Source: Hymenolepis diminuta (Eukaryota > Platyhelminthes > Cestoda > Cyclophyllidea > Hymenolepididae). Taken from it: a stretch of 64,000 nucleotides of DNA. The stretch covers positions 4,316,180 to 4,380,179 of the forward strand of contig CAADRB010000004.1 in the NCBI GenBank assembly GCA_900708905.1, written 5' to 3'. A program made the position numbers and the translations under genes. Shown here in pieces: positions 11,430 to 25,300 of the stretch. Below the pieces are notes generated by a model. That model was not told the origin of the DNA. It did not search any database and saw nothing but the letters and a program-made list of their open reading frames with translations. Every line of letters starts with the position of its first letter. Within the stretch, counting starts at the first letter, position 1.

Positions 11430-14194
11430 CCAGGCCGTATTACAGTAGCATTACCTCATTATGCAAACACACCTGGCTAGCTGACTATATGTGTACTGGA
11501 TTGGGTTTTTCACACTTTCCATATTGGCATGAGTAACTCATCCAAGTTGTTAGCATAACGTGTTTCCGGCAATGGCGGAAACAGCATGATTGTCAACAGT
11601 CCCATTGTAAAAATATATTCATTATACGCTTGAGTCGATTTTAGAACACTATGTATTAACCAGATGATAAATTACGTTTTTCTCTTGCGGTTTTTAAGCA
11701 CATTTTTGGGGGCCCCAAGATTTTGCAGCCTAGGATCGATTGTTTTCCCGAATTCCGGAATTTAGACAACACTATTCCTGCTCCGTGTTTAAATAAGACT
11801 GCTTTATTTCAGAACAAAATTCTTATTAATGGTAATAATAATAATAATTATTATCTTCATAGTAAATGAAACAAACTCTGATAGTATTACTCCCTTATCG
11901 AAGCGTAAAATTTCTTAAAAATGCAATTATCAGAGTGGACTTCAGCGAATAACGTTCAGTACATTCAATGCGCCACTATCAGTCTTCTAAAATAGAGTAG
12001 AACTACCAGTTGTAAGAAAAGCTGGAAGCGTTTCATTACTCTACTGGGGAAAGATAACGAGGCAATCAGCATTACAGGGGATGTAGAATCAACACAAAGC
12101 TATGATCAATTTGCTCCCATAATTACTTCGTGAACCACCTAAACTTGACATTTTTATAAGCTATGCAACTGTGAATTCTCATTAACAAATGTTCATTCTC
12201 TTTTCAAAGAATGAACAGAGGATTATAAGATTATAATACAGAAGAAGCCCTCACACGAACTAACTTGAGTGTAACTAATTCCTACTATATCGAGTTTCCG
12301 ATAACTTGAACCTGAAAATCACATAAATGACAGGTGTGATTAAACCATCACCAATCAAAATGTAATCCTTAATTCTTTCAAAGAGGCACCAAGATGCCCG
12401 ATTTCGGTGTTTATTATGAGCAGAAATTTGGAAGGCAGAACAAGGACAAACCAGGGAAGATGAAGCGATCAGGTATGCAACAGAGCACCGCGTCAAAAAT
12501 GTGCAAACACATATTCATTAATTTGTATTGAGTAGTAGACCGACCTTATGCGTAAATCTCGACTGATGGGAATCATTTTCTCATAATTTAGGACATCATC
12601 AACCCCTTAAGTATTCGAAAAATTAGTAATGTTTTTACAAAAGATCGTAAAAGTCCAAGATCTCATTACTGCAAATGGCACATACAGAATAAATATAAAT
12701 TATTCTTAGCCACATTTTTCCCCCAATTTACGACAATGATTTGATAACCAATCGAAAAGACAACAGCAAAGAGCCAGTACGTTATGTCAGAGCGGGTTAC
12801 TTGTGTTATGGCTACTGTTCGAATCCAGTAAACTGGGCTCATATTCTCAGCTTGCACGAATCGGGGAATGTGTGATCGAAGAGGCAACTTTTTGCATATT
12901 CACGTTGAATCAAGTGTGACCGTCTTCGATTACGCAAACCACAGACATCAATCTTATTTACGACCTGTGTGATTATTCTTATCTTAACTTTAAAAGACCA
13001 GAAATCAGTTTATTTTACGGTTTTGTAGAATAGAGTTTGTTAAAACATTGGTACCTAGTTAGAGAGAAGTGCAGCCTTCAGAGAGGAAAATGGTGTTATT
13101 GTTTTGAAGATGACAGCTTTTTTCAGTTAGAAATAGGCAATTTGGGAAAATTTTTTACGAAAAAGAACTAAATTAATCGTATTCAGAAATACTTTTTTGA
13201 AGTGTAATTATTTTGATGCATATTTCATTACATAAATTAATTTCACTAACGTATTCTTTAAAGGAACATATATAAGTATCTATTTCTTCAGTTGAGTTTT
13301 ACGCTTACACTAAACCTGCTCTTTCATTACACAATTCTTTCCTCATCAATTTGACAACGCTTTTATTTATTTTTGTCTGCCAACAGAGTAAGGAAATGAC
13401 AATGACCTAGCACAAGTTAACAATACCTCCTTTGCTCATCATTTCATTATCATTGGTTTCTGTTAGAAATTTGAATGAGATAATTTCGGTGCACCCAAGT
13501 GTTTCTTACAAGTTTCATTCAAAACGTATTGGGTTATCAATTATTGAATTTCTACGTTAGTGACTGGGAGTGAAATCTCCCTACTGGTGTAATTATTGGC
13601 TAACCAGGCAGCTAATCATTTTCTGTTGATCCAAATCCACATTAATATTTTCTCCGTGACGTAAAAATAATCGACTAATCGAGTTACAGGTCTGTTCCAT
13701 TTTTTCTCCCCAGTCAGACCACCGGTAGCTAAGGTTAAATATAAATGAGGTCATCGGGGAGAAAAGCCAAAAAATTTCAGTGTTTGTCAAAGTACAAGCT
13801 TCCTCTACCTCGTGTTCAGAAAGAAATACTATTTTAGGACATTTTTAAAGCTGAAACAAAGACACATTTAGTCTTAATGGACAGTTATTATTCTTTTATT
13901 TGGACTAGACGCCGCTCGCTAACAAAAATCCGAAAGACTAAAAACTTTCTAATCACGGGCCTTACAAGCAGTTTTTGGAAATATAATGAGAAAAAACAAA
14001 CAATCTCCAAATACTGAATTGTGTTACTAATAATTTTTAATGAATACAGTATTATAGTAAAAATAAACATTTTGTTAATCTAAAAAAAATGGAGAAACGC
14101 TAGTAGAGTTGAAAAAGCCTAATTGTGGAAAAAAAGCGATGAAATAAGAGACCAGAATAAGAATCTGGCTGGCGTCGAGAGTGAAGTACACAGA
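11430..14194. other. Intergenic region, about 2.8 kb
   Basis: Sequence between the dynein light chain promoter and the 3' end of ABHD18. The 60-73 codon ORFs here show no family resemblance. A tRNA-like relic is possible at 12772-12840 and is described separately. A (TAA)n-like run lies near 11832. Nothing else was recognised. Confidence 0.55.
12772..12840 (+). other. tRNA-like relic (possible SINE or tRNA pseudogene)
   Basis: The segment contains an A-box-like string (TATGTCAGAGCGGG) and, about 20 nt later, a B-box-like string (TGTTCGAATCC), the two internal RNA polymerase III promoter elements. Its ends are complementary (GAGCCAGT with ACTGGGCTC, one bulge). A proper cloverleaf cannot be drawn: the D-stem does not pair and the T-loop would have eight nucleotides. 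It is therefore not called as a tRNA; a tRNA-derived relic or chance are the alternatives. Confidence 0.2.
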
Positions 14195-17100
14195 TTATGC
14201 AAAAGCTGATCTTGAAACTTTGCCAAACACTGGTTCCTTCATGCTGTAATGCAACAGCATTTGACGATTTAAGCTGTCACACACTGCTTGGCTAGAAAGG
14301 AAAGTAGAAATTCCTATTACTTAAAAATATTCAGTAGCACGAAATTTGTTTCGATGAGAATTACCGAAAGTCCTGATTCCAGAGGAAATTCCGAATGTAT
14401 GTGCTTACATGGCCAGATTGAGGTAGAAAGCGAATATCAGAATCCGGGAAGACAATATCGAGAGGAACCACCCCATCACGCGGAACATATGCATCCTTTC
14501 CAGCAGTCACGGAAAAAATAAGTCGAGGATCCGCAACCGGTGGGAAGTTTCCCAAGTGTGTGAAGAAGTCCAGCAGTTCCCTGAGAAATTCACGCACTTC
14601 TGGATCCACCTGTAATCAAACATGTCATACAAAAAAATAACCTGTGACAGTTTATCCACTTGTAAGAAATCAATAACGCTAACCTTGACATTTTCAGGAA
14701 AGACAGACGGAATAGGCACAGCTCGAACAGCAGAGACGGCACTGTCCCAGATGTGGTTGTCCATATATAGATGAAGAAGATTATGTGATTTGAGGTAGTC
14801 CACCAGCTTAGCTGCGTCTGAAAGTGGCCTCCTATTAAAGAAAAATCTAAGTTGTTAAGTAGAAGAGAAAATAAACAAGGCCACACATTCGATATTCATT
14901 AATGAGCAAATACATTTACGAAAATACATTAAGCCGGGTGTAACGCGTTTGGATCGGTTCACTAGTCAATTAAGATTAGTACCCAAATACGTGTCAACTA
15001 CATGTTGGCAATGAGACTATGAAAGATAAAACGCACAATGAGCTCAACTGAACCAATATCCATCTAATAATACCATTAAATGCTATTATTTGACTCTAGA
15101 GCTAGTCTGACATTCGAAAAAGTTATTTCATTCCCTCTAGAAGTCTAAGTAGATTAAGCGGAATATTAAGTGGGGAATTGTTTCCAGTTATTGGGTCAAA
15201 CTGCCATTTAGGAGTTACTAGAGCATGATAGAGAAACTTTTCAAGCTATCAACCCTCTAACTTCTACGAACAAACTGCGAAACTTACCTCCAACAAGAGT
15301 AAAAGGGAATTGTGGCGTATTCATCGGGAACAAGGAAAATGCTTGTGTGGGTAGAATAGGAATAAACACAGGTAGAACGGAATGAAGATGAGCTTGTAGA
15401 TTTCAGATAGCTAGGACAAATAGATAAGCGAATATGGATATATCACAAAGTCATTACTTAAGTACATCGAGTAAGAAAAAAGTTTAATCATGTATAACTG
15501 AGGACTCAGGATGGGATTTAAATGCGGAATTTTCAAATCATCTTTATTAGAACTAATCTATGATTAAAACAAAAAGATTATTAACAGGCGCTTCTCAAGT
15601 GAATACCCAGAAGCAAATTTCTGTGACTTCTGTTAATAAATGGAGAATAATCTTAATATAATGCGAAAAATCTCCAATAATGTCCAAAACATTCAGATTG
15701 CAGATTCTAGGAAGAAATATTTTGAAAAAGTCTAATAAAAAAAAGAGGGAAAAAAGACTAGATATGCTTCTATGAATACGATAATTTCCATGCTAAGGAA
15801 AACATGCGTTCTAGTGACCGCTTACCTTTCCCACTTCCTTCCTCTTTGTTACTAAATAGTGAAAAGGTGTTAAATCGTCATTGGTTTTCAATGAAAACTA
15901 CTTCAGAAGTGCTGAAATTCAAAAGCTCGCCTCTTCAAACGAACTTTTCTGACTTTATGACTAAGGCTGTCATATGCACAAAAAGAGAACACAAACCTTA
16001 CCGAAGTCTAAACTGGATTAGATCATCATCAATTAGGCTGCTGAAGAACTTACCGAGTTGAGTTTCGTTGATAAATAATAGATGCCCCAACTGTTATACG
16101 ATAGACTTTGGTCAGCATTCAACTCTTAGTGTTCTGCCTGATTTGAGACTGTAGTTGTCTGCTGTTGGGTACTAGCACTTGGTCTTAATTCCAAATTTGG
16201 TTCTCGTTACCCCAGCAAAACATAAAATTTCCTTATTTTCATAGGATACTACATATGTACGAAGTTCCTTGATGTAAGGAATTCTCCAACACAACTCAGG
16301 CGAAAAAATGTTTGATAAGAGACCCATATTACGTTAATAGTTTTAAATTATTGGTTATGTCTGTACTGAACGATAAGTTTTGAGATTGGCTCAGTAGGTA
16401 TGCAAGTTGATGGTCATCCCACCAGTGCGCACACTTTCCATTAAGTTGTTAATAATTATAGCCTTTTTAAAGCACGATGAGATAAAAATTTAAAAAAATA
16501 AAGCGCAAGCAAAATATTCATAGAGTTAGGAAAGAAATTCATCACTTAAAACTCTTTGAAATGAAGTTGAAGAATAGGATCTTTTATGAAAAGGTGAATA
16601 AATTAGTAGAAACGAGTAAAAATCAACATACCGATAAAAGGTGAGAAAATCAAGGATATAATCTGGAGTATTTGAATTGTTGGGGTGCGGGGGAACCAGA
16701 AGATCTGTAGCAGGTTTCAAAGTATCCTTTGATTTAGCAATATCAGCAGTGGAACAGTTAGGATCACTTTGACACTGAGCTGGAGCAGGATAAATAACAT
16801 TAACACTCGCAAATATAATCCTTGGAAAGTGATCAGCAAAACAAATACCTTTAATAACGAAAGCTGGCCGAATTGAGGGCTGAATCGTGGGACGAACGAT
16901 TTTAGAATAGACAGAATCTTGGGTGTACTGCTTTGTCAGAGTTCGCCAGTCCACTGAATGACTGAGGACTCCCTAAATAATCAGAACTTGTTATGTAATA
17001 AAAGAGCGATCACACCAAATAGTGTACTAAGATTCATATTAGGAACGCAGCCATTATTCTCAAAAGGCTCTAGCTGCGGCTAGAGGGTTGTCAGTGATTT

Positions 17101-18924
17101 TTTTGGCTGAATTAAATTAACCGACGCCACTCATAAGCTGATAAAAATATGTCCTCGCCATAAACAAAGCACGATGAAATGTATGGTAAGTGAGAACGTG
17201 ATGAAATCTACTAGGAATGTCTGATAAAAGCACAAAATCTCAACATTAAAAGATGAAGGCAGGTAATCTCATCAAAGTAGCTGCAAATAAGAGATCCACT
17301 ATATTTCAGACCCAGATAACATAGCGTGATGTAGGATTGAAAAACATTTTAAAAAATATTATTGAATAATATAATAATCAGAAAAAAGGACCGCGTAGAT
17401 TACAAAGACCTGAATTAAAGCCAAAATAATACCATAAGGATTTAAACTATTTTACTGCAGTTTTAAAGTATAGTTAGTCTGGTGATGCGTTTGCTATTCT
17501 GAAATCATTCACACACCTTTAACTTTAGGAGAACAAGATAAAACTGATCCTCACCATAGGTGACAATTGAGGACGTAATCCCCAAGATATTACGAGCAAA
17601 AACATTTTTAAGGACAAAACCGAACTGATCAACAACAGATATAGGAAATCTTAACATTTCGGTATCGTAAATTTTAAAATTAACTTCCCTGTTTCCCCAT
17701 GAAATTTAGCGTTGAAAGTCATATATGGCCTATTAAATATTGCCTTCTGTGAGAACTGTAACTGACCATTGTGATAGAGAGATCTGATCAAAATAAGCAT
17801 TATAGGAAAAACAAGATACTTACACCTGTTCAAAAATATTGCCAATTTGGATTACCAGTGCTAAGAGTTTTAAGCTCGTTATTATCTTATGTCCTCGGCT
17901 TGACTGAGATGAAATACGACTGACTTTACAATTAACTTGATTTTAACCCTAGATGACAAACTGGGAACTTAATATGAGCAATAATAATATTGGATAAATG
18001 AGTACTCACTTCCAGAAATACAACAGAGGCGGAGGTCCAAGAAAGGCATGGAACCAGGGAGACAGGAAATGGGACGGTTGTTGCACATATGGTTGCCATC
18101 TTAAAAGGAAGGAAGAATTAAAATTCAGGAGAGAAAACTAACGTAACCACCCATTGAAACACCATGGAGAATAAATGGACCATATCCATGTTTTTGACAC
18201 CACCGGAGAAGAGTATGGGATTCAAGAATGAGCGCTCCTCCCATAACAAAAAGATCCGAGAGGTAATTTAAACCGGAACCTCTAGAAAACATACGCAGAT
18301 CAGGTACTCAAATTCCGCCTACTTTTGATCAACTGGAAGGCGCGTACCGTAATAGGGATTCATAATTATAATTGATGCTATGCCATCTTCGATCAATTGG
18401 TTCGCTAAAAATACGCGGCGTCGATAATAACTCTAAAATCCGCACAAATTGGTGAAATCATTAGAACTTACATGATCACCAGTTCCCGAATAGTGCAAGC
18501 AAACCGGCCTATGCTCTGACTTCCACTTTTTAGGAATAATCATCTGAAACCTTGTAAAAATATTAAGAAGAGAAATTTTACGCACCTAGCAATTCTATTC
18601 TTTGAACACATAGCACTTGGAATAAGGTCTTCCATAGGAGAAACAAACGAACCCTCGATTTCAATTAATTTCTTATATTCATTTTTCTGTTTTACTCAAT
18701 GAGTCGAATAAAAGTGCATACCTTTTCAATCATAATTGGACGATAGGTCAATGTGTTTCGAATATAGTCAGGATCTTCTCTTACGTGAATCATGTTGTCA
18801 ATTAGTCTAAAAAATGACTTGGATATACAGAATGTTACTGAATGAGTAAATCTGGACGACCCCATCCCTTGGTAAAGAAATCAAATGCCACCGTCTTACG
18901 GAATATTTTATCGAACACATTCAT
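14195..18924 (-). CDS. ABHD18: ABHD18-like alpha/beta hydrolase
   Basis: Eleven exons (complement): 18839-18924, 18722-18806, 18586-18686, 18472-18550, 18323-18432, 18143-18281, 18010-18099, 16632-16972, 14684-14831, 14365-14609 and 14195-14291. All junction phases agree and give 506 residues (human ABHD18 about 414). Matches to the family run from the N-terminal FFTKGWGRPD to FVSPM, HRPVCLHYSGTGDH, RRR, NPYYG and PCLSW. The nucleophile elbow GVSMGG carries Ser196; Asp432 (GKDAYVPRDG) and His460 (SGHVSTY) fit the remaining catalytic triad. Exons 16632-16972 and 14684-14831 encode a longer, divergent insert between core and triad, which accounts for the extra length. The family is mitochondrial or membrane-associated in other animals, and the human protein has recently been linked to cardiolipin deacylation; substrate specificity here is inferred only. 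Most introns are 32-43 nt, two are 73-74 nt and two are 1.0-1.8 kb. It is transcribed divergently from the MYCBPAP gene. Confidence 0.92.
14832..16631 (-). other. Large intron of ABHD18 (1,800 nt)
   Basis: Phase-2 intron starting gtatgt and ending ttaatag. No nested gene was recognised; the short plus-strand ORF at 15804-16061 has no support. Confidence 0.7.
16973..18009 (-). other. Intron of ABHD18 (1,037 nt)
   Basis: Phase-0 intron, gtgagt to ttatttag. Nothing else was seen inside it. Confidence 0.7.
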
Positions 18925-19373
18925 CAGTAGCGCTATTACTGGGTCGCAAAAGTTGCAAAAACACTTAACTATTGATCTCCGTTCTAATTGGCAGATTCGT
19001 AATAGGAGCCCTTTGCAGTAATTCATCAGTTTGGATGCTTTTAGCAGTAAAATTTTGAGATAGAGTAAAATTCAAAAGTCTCATTTAAATATTTACATGA
19101 CATTTAATCAAAAGTTATTGAGTTTATGGTTGACCTTATTGTTGTTAAAACCCATCAAAAGTCGTACGTTAGCGTCAGATCCTAACCGAATAGTTATCAA
19201 TCGTGTTACGAAGTATTATTCTATAAAGAGTTAATAATAAGGTATTATTTGAGGATTGTACTTAAATTAGGGTAAAATATTCCTTTAAAGACTTTTGATT
19301 CATATTTGTTTCTATTTGAAACACCTTTTGAATAATCATAAACTTAGGTGCGTCAAACATTATAACTTAAGAC
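18925..19373. promoter_or_regulatory. Candidate bidirectional promoter, ABHD18 / MYCBPAP
   Basis: Only 449 bp separate the two divergent start codons, so both transcription starts and their control sequences must lie here unless MYCBPAP has further 5' exons. No clear TATA or CCAAT box was found on either strand. The bidirectional role is inferred from gene order. Confidence 0.45.
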
Positions 19374-22300
19374 ATGGAGTTGAAAGGCCCATCGAGTACA
19401 AAGGCCTTGAGGAACTGGGCGAAAAATATTTCACAACGATCATATTTACTTGGGCGACACAGAAGTACGTAAATTGTAGCACGCTGAATCGAAATTTAGA
19501 GAATACTGATCGCCCCACAGAACGGTTGTTATTAAATTCAACTGTGGATAGTGAAATAACCCGTCAAACCTTACCTTTTTTATCTGATGTCAAGGAAGGT
19601 AAATCATTGATTTGATCAATTTTTATAGATAGGCCAATTTGAAGACCATCTCTGCTTCAAATCCAACAGTCTTGCACGAGCAACCGACTCTGAAATTAGG
19701 TCTGTCAGAAAATTACCCTTTTCATTTGATCAAAATTAAGTCTAACAAAAAAATACATTTTAATTAAGTAAATCTTTGCATGGCAAGGGTGTCTTTCTTC
19801 CTATGGAACAAATTGGAATACCCAGCCAAGTTCCATTGAAATTACGTAAGCCAACGAATAAGCATTTTATCCACTTTATAAGTCCCTATCAAATTATTCC
19901 GCCCTAGCAGGTGGTGATGAGCAAGGCAAGACAGAATTGAAATGTCCACTAATGCATAAGAAGTGGTTTAAGAAGCATCCGTGGCACATAATTAAACCAT
20001 CAGTTGATGTGAAGCCAACGGCCCCATTTATGAAGGAGAGGACGAATTCTATTAGAAATCTCACTTCGAAAATCCTTCCTCACGTTTCCGATTCCCGTGA
20101 ATCTTCTAAAGTTGGAAATTTAAAGTAACCTCTTTAATTTTTCTTTGCTTTTATAGAATAATTTTGATCCCAGGTTTTATATCGTTACCTAGTCAATAGT
20201 TATTATTAAATATAAAAAACCAGTTCTCTCTTTAGTTCCACCTAAATTTCTAAATTGTGGTAAAACAACTTTAAAATTAAATGAATTTTAAATGACAAAC
20301 GAACTATTTAAAATTTGAATTTTGCCACACATCACTCTCAAAATATAATGTCTATGTTGTAGTGGCTAGGAAGAGCAGCGCGTATGGCGTTTATTGAACA
20401 GATAGTACCGTTGTGTGTGAGTGTCAGGGAAATTGGGTCTTTTTTATCGACGCTTTGAGTGAGGACATGCATAGAGATATGTATGCGTGTTTTGATNNNN
20501 NNNNNNNNNNNNNNNNNNNNNNNNNNNNNNNNNNNNNNNNNNNNNNNNNNNNNNNNNNNNNNNNNNNNNNNNNNNNNNNNNNNNNNNNNNNNNNNNNNNN
20601 NNNNNNNNNNNNNNNNNNNNNNNNNNNNNNNNNNNNNNNNNNNNNNNNNNNNNNNCAGGAAAGGGTAAGAACTTACAGACATAATTATAGGACAAGATAG
20701 TTAAGTTTGATGAGGAATAGGGATAATATAGGAAAATATTTCGGTGAGAAGGGGTTCATCGTTCAATGTTTACTAATGTCAATAAATGCTTCTATTATTT
20801 TATTATGTTAACGTCGGTATATATATATATATATATATGTATATCTGTTCTTTGAATAATTTATGTAGGAAGCTTATTGCGTTAGTCGGTTTAGTCAGTA
20901 AACAGATAATGGAAATCTCTAATTTCAAACCTTAACAAATAGTAAAATTGGATCAAATCTAGGCTGTTGTTTTCATATTGATTAGCTAACGTTTATTTCT
21001 TCTATTTTGTGTAGTATTAATTACTAGAAATAGAAGAGAGGGTAAATATTTAGGGTAAAAAACGACTCTTTATGTATTTATATGCATATTTTTTGCTTTG
21101 CCCATTGACGCAGAGCAAAAGACGGTGAACAAGCATGTTCATCAGAGACATCCAACTCCGAAATTTTAGAAGTAAATGAGTTGGTGACTTCTTCAGGTGA
21201 TACTTTAACTGAAAGTATTATTACTCCACGCGGCTCCTTGGATCTGTCTGTTGACGACGAATTCGGAGGGCCATCTCTGCTCATCAATGACGTTTTAATA
21301 CCACTTTCGATCGAAAATAAGAACTCTGTGTTTGAAATTGTCTCCCTTCCACAATTTGAACTTTGTTTCAAGGTAATTTGACAGAAGTGTTTCTATTTAA
21401 AATCTATTGCACAAGAAATATAACTTTCTAGAAATTTTTTAAAATTAAAATAACAATGGATTTAAAACCATCTGATCAGTAATTCTCCTGGCCGTCTATT
21501 GAAGTTCAAATCTGTGTCATTTAATCATCCTTAATAGACCATTTTCACTTTCATGTTCGGCGATAAAGCTATTTTAATGTAATTTTAGATCTTTAAAGAC
21601 TTGACTTCGGTTGTGGCCTCAGAATGATTTCTCTTATTATTCTCAATCTTTTAGAGTTTAGATTCAAACCCACGCCATCAGGGATTCAAAATGAAAAACA
21701 ACGGGACAGAAGACCTGACTTACCATTGGAAGGTTTGCATCCATTGCACCATTTTTAAATTCAATTATTAGAGAGTTCAGAGTACACTTGGTGGAATTTT
21801 ACCTCCAAGAGAATCAAGTTTCTATTTCTTCACAAATCAAAGTAAGAAACATGCGTTTCTTCAGATATTTTAATTTTAAATCTTTATTTATGTCATCTTG
21901 CATTTTTTCTCGAATATTAACGTTTAGTTACATTCTTAATTATTCATGTGGTTCCCCGGAAGTGTTATTTTACTAGCACTTCACTCCAAATCTACCCCCA
22001 GTTCGTTGTAACTTGGCAATTCGTGATACATGAACTTAGCTATTTTGATGTAACATATAAATCTGATTTCCTCTATCATTAAATTATTCAGATCACCCGC
22101 AACCGTTCGTCCTTGGATTATCGCTTTGGTATAATGCTAATAGGGTAACTTTGGGTAATCTCAACTGTTGTAAGGTTTTTTGTAAATGTACCGTGGATGA
22201 TAAGTGAAAAGCATGAGAAAGTGTTCGATCGCAGAATCAGCAATGTCGTGACTCATCGAGTAGAACTTTCTGCTGTTTATCGGGTGTCCCAGTACTTAGC

Positions 22301-25300
22301 TACTAACCGCAAATCATAAGATGTCTAAACCCATCATCTCAGGACGCTAAATTGCCAGCCCCATAGTAGTCCAAAGTCAAAAGACTGTGGAGGGTCTGAT
22401 TACATTTATTCAATTAAGGAACTAATAAGACTGTGCTTAGGGTCTGTTTCACAAAATTTTATCAGAAATAAGCTAAAGGGATCCTCTAGGACATACTCTG
22501 TGTCATAATTTAAAGACAGTACACGAAAGTCCTATCAATTCGAGAGACCACCGCAAATAGGATGACACGTCAGTGCCATATAGCTTGGCTGCAGTTGCGA
22601 AAAGTTACACTTCCACTGACTCAAACCCAGTGTATTTTGTAGAGAAATGGCAGAAGTGATTTATCTCGAGATATCTTATTAATTTAACAAAGGCCTCTTA
22701 TTTAAATCTCAGTTCAAAAAATCAAACGTATTTCAAAGACATATGAAGCAATATGGTTAAAGTATTACGCTTTCAATATGGTTATTTGTTATATCGCAAA
22801 AATTTGTAATTCCTACCAAACACCGCATTCACAGAGGAAAAAGGGAATAAATGAATTAAATCAAATTCCTAAATCCTCGACACAGGTCAAAGTAACAGTT
22901 GTCGCATTTGCATAATATACACATATTTCCCTTGCAGACACTTGATTTTCAGTCCAAAAATCCCAGGAATTTCTCTGTTATATGCGAAATAGAGTTGCCC
23001 TGGTCAAGCTAATACACCACTAGGAAACGATCCAAATTACGAATTCGCATTTCGCCGGGGTATCCGTTATCTCTAATCTCAAAATTTATTCCTATATATT
23101 TAATGCGCTTTGTAATAGAAAGTGTTTTTATTATTATATTAGCAATTTAATTAGATGTGTGTATTGTAAGTTCACATAAATGCTTGAATAGGAGGTAGAA
23201 AAATTCATTTTTGTGAAGTATAGTAGTGGGATCCACATTCATTCAAAAGATGGGGTTTCAGTTTGTACTGCACCCGATCTATCGGTTTCCTACAATTACT
23301 TTTAATTACTGCTTACCATTAACGAAATTGCTTTATTTGATAATGCCTTCAGTTCCCTTCTTCTCTAGCCATTGTTTAGTCAGTGTGGTATCTTTATGCT
23401 GAAGAAAAATCTCTTAACGCAAGTTAGTGAATGCGTATTTTGTCTGTTCACTCATTATATTTTCATGTTTACTAATTTTGTAAATTGTAACTGCAGAGGT
23501 AGAAAGATTGAATAAAATACCATATTATTATTACTTTCTACAAGTCAAGGGTTATTTTACAGGGAAAAGTAGATAAAGTTGGCGAGAGGTAAAACATCTT
23601 GAATATTACCTGATATAGACCGATCTTTGAATTCTTTGAATCCTCAACATTAGAACATTTACGGATTTGAAAATGATTCAGAAGCTTATTATCTACTCAT
23701 GATAACGCACTATGCTAGTCTCCTTTCCACATTTTTCTCTAGTGCTAGATTTTTCATTGTTCATTAAGAACCTCGCATAAAGATCTTGGAGAACGTGCAG
23801 AGAACACGTCTTGACTAGATCACATCTAAGCACATTATGGCAATTACAACTACTTAGAAAAACTAACTACCGGGGAAAGTCAGTTATACTCTAATCGTCA
23901 TATTTCAAATGAAATTTAAACTATGGCCAGACGATGACACTTTGCTTTAGATAAAATTGAGGCTGGTGATTCAAAAACCATTCGTATCTCTTTTCAATCC
24001 ACAACTGAGGGAGTGTTCTCTGAGACTTGGGAACTATACATCGAGTCCCAATCTCTTCATTCAGCTTCTCCCATCATGTTTCACTTCTCTGGAGTATTTT
24101 TCCGAAGTGATGAGGAAGGGAAGAATCAACCAAACATCACTGAACAGGTAACTAATTGCTGATATTCCTAAGTGGATCACTCAATCTGTCTAACATTGTG
24201 TGTCATTGTTTTATTCAGATTCAGGAACAGATTACTTGTAAAATGGCGAAAGAGATTGTCGAAGATGTAATCAATTCTATCGCTTGGAACAAACCCAAAA
24301 TACTCCTAAACAATGATGCTATGACTGCCACAGAGAGTTTTGAAAAGTACAACCCCGGGGTAGTGCCATAAATATTATCATTACATTATCTTGTACAAAG
24401 AAAAAATCATATCAATGACTGTTAAAACATATTCTCACAAATTTATTCCTAATAATATAATGTCCTTGATTTTTTTATCTTAAAGTTGAACTTCCCGCTT
24501 GAATTGGTTCAGGTCCTAGAAACAATTCAAAAGGAGTTAATTGATTATAAATTGAAGGATTTACACACAGAATACTCCCTTAGAAGTATGAGAAAGGCAA
24601 GTATGAAAATAATTTTTAGAAACATTTCTTTAGGAAATATTAGAGCTACATTCAGCTGGTCTCATGAAACACAGCATGGCAAATAATTTACTCCAACGTC
24701 TGTACGAAGTTTTCAAACGTGTTTCAAAATCACAAATTTCGTATCTTCCACATCCAGAAAAGATGCGTTTCATTCTTTGGTAATTCTATTTATCTGTATG
24801 CACTTAAAAACATGTTCTGGATAAAATGCTTGTAGAATTTACTATAAAATTTAAAATCCCAGGGAATAAATAGCTTTTCCCCGTATCGACACAATAAATT
24901 ATTTTAATATACACGGAAAATAACAATGAATTTAATATATCTTTAAAACTTGTTCTATGGCGCAGTTGCATCGGATATGTGATACTGAAAAATAACTGAT
25001 ATTATCAGGACTCGATCATCTTCAATTTTGTTACTTATTTCGGAAATGTATAACACCGTAATAAAGTGTGTATAATAATTAGTTAATAACCAAAGATATA
25101 GTTAGAGAATATTTTATCCGAGTAAATTTAATCGAATATTTTTTAGAATGTGTGCTAATTTCACAGGTATCTGCAGCTCGTATTATTGTTATGACACTCT
25201 TTTCGCTGAGCCTTATACTTCTAAACGAAGGCGATGCCGTAAGTTCATTAATGAAAAAGCTTAGCAAATAATCATTCCATGTTATCATAAATTGGAGGTA

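Larger units (their letters stand above)
20125..21113 (+). other. MYCBPAP intron with gap and TA repeat
   Basis: A 989-nt intron (gtaacc to gacgcag) holding the N-run 20497-20655 and a (TA)n tract. Apparent ORFs that cross the N-run are artefacts. Confidence 0.65.

Noticed and set aside
19295..19615. 106-codon single frame at the start of MYCBPAP
   Set aside because: It begins at TTG and crosses the 35-nt intron 19465-19499 and the donor at 19599; the spliced frame starting at the 19374 ATG matches the family better.
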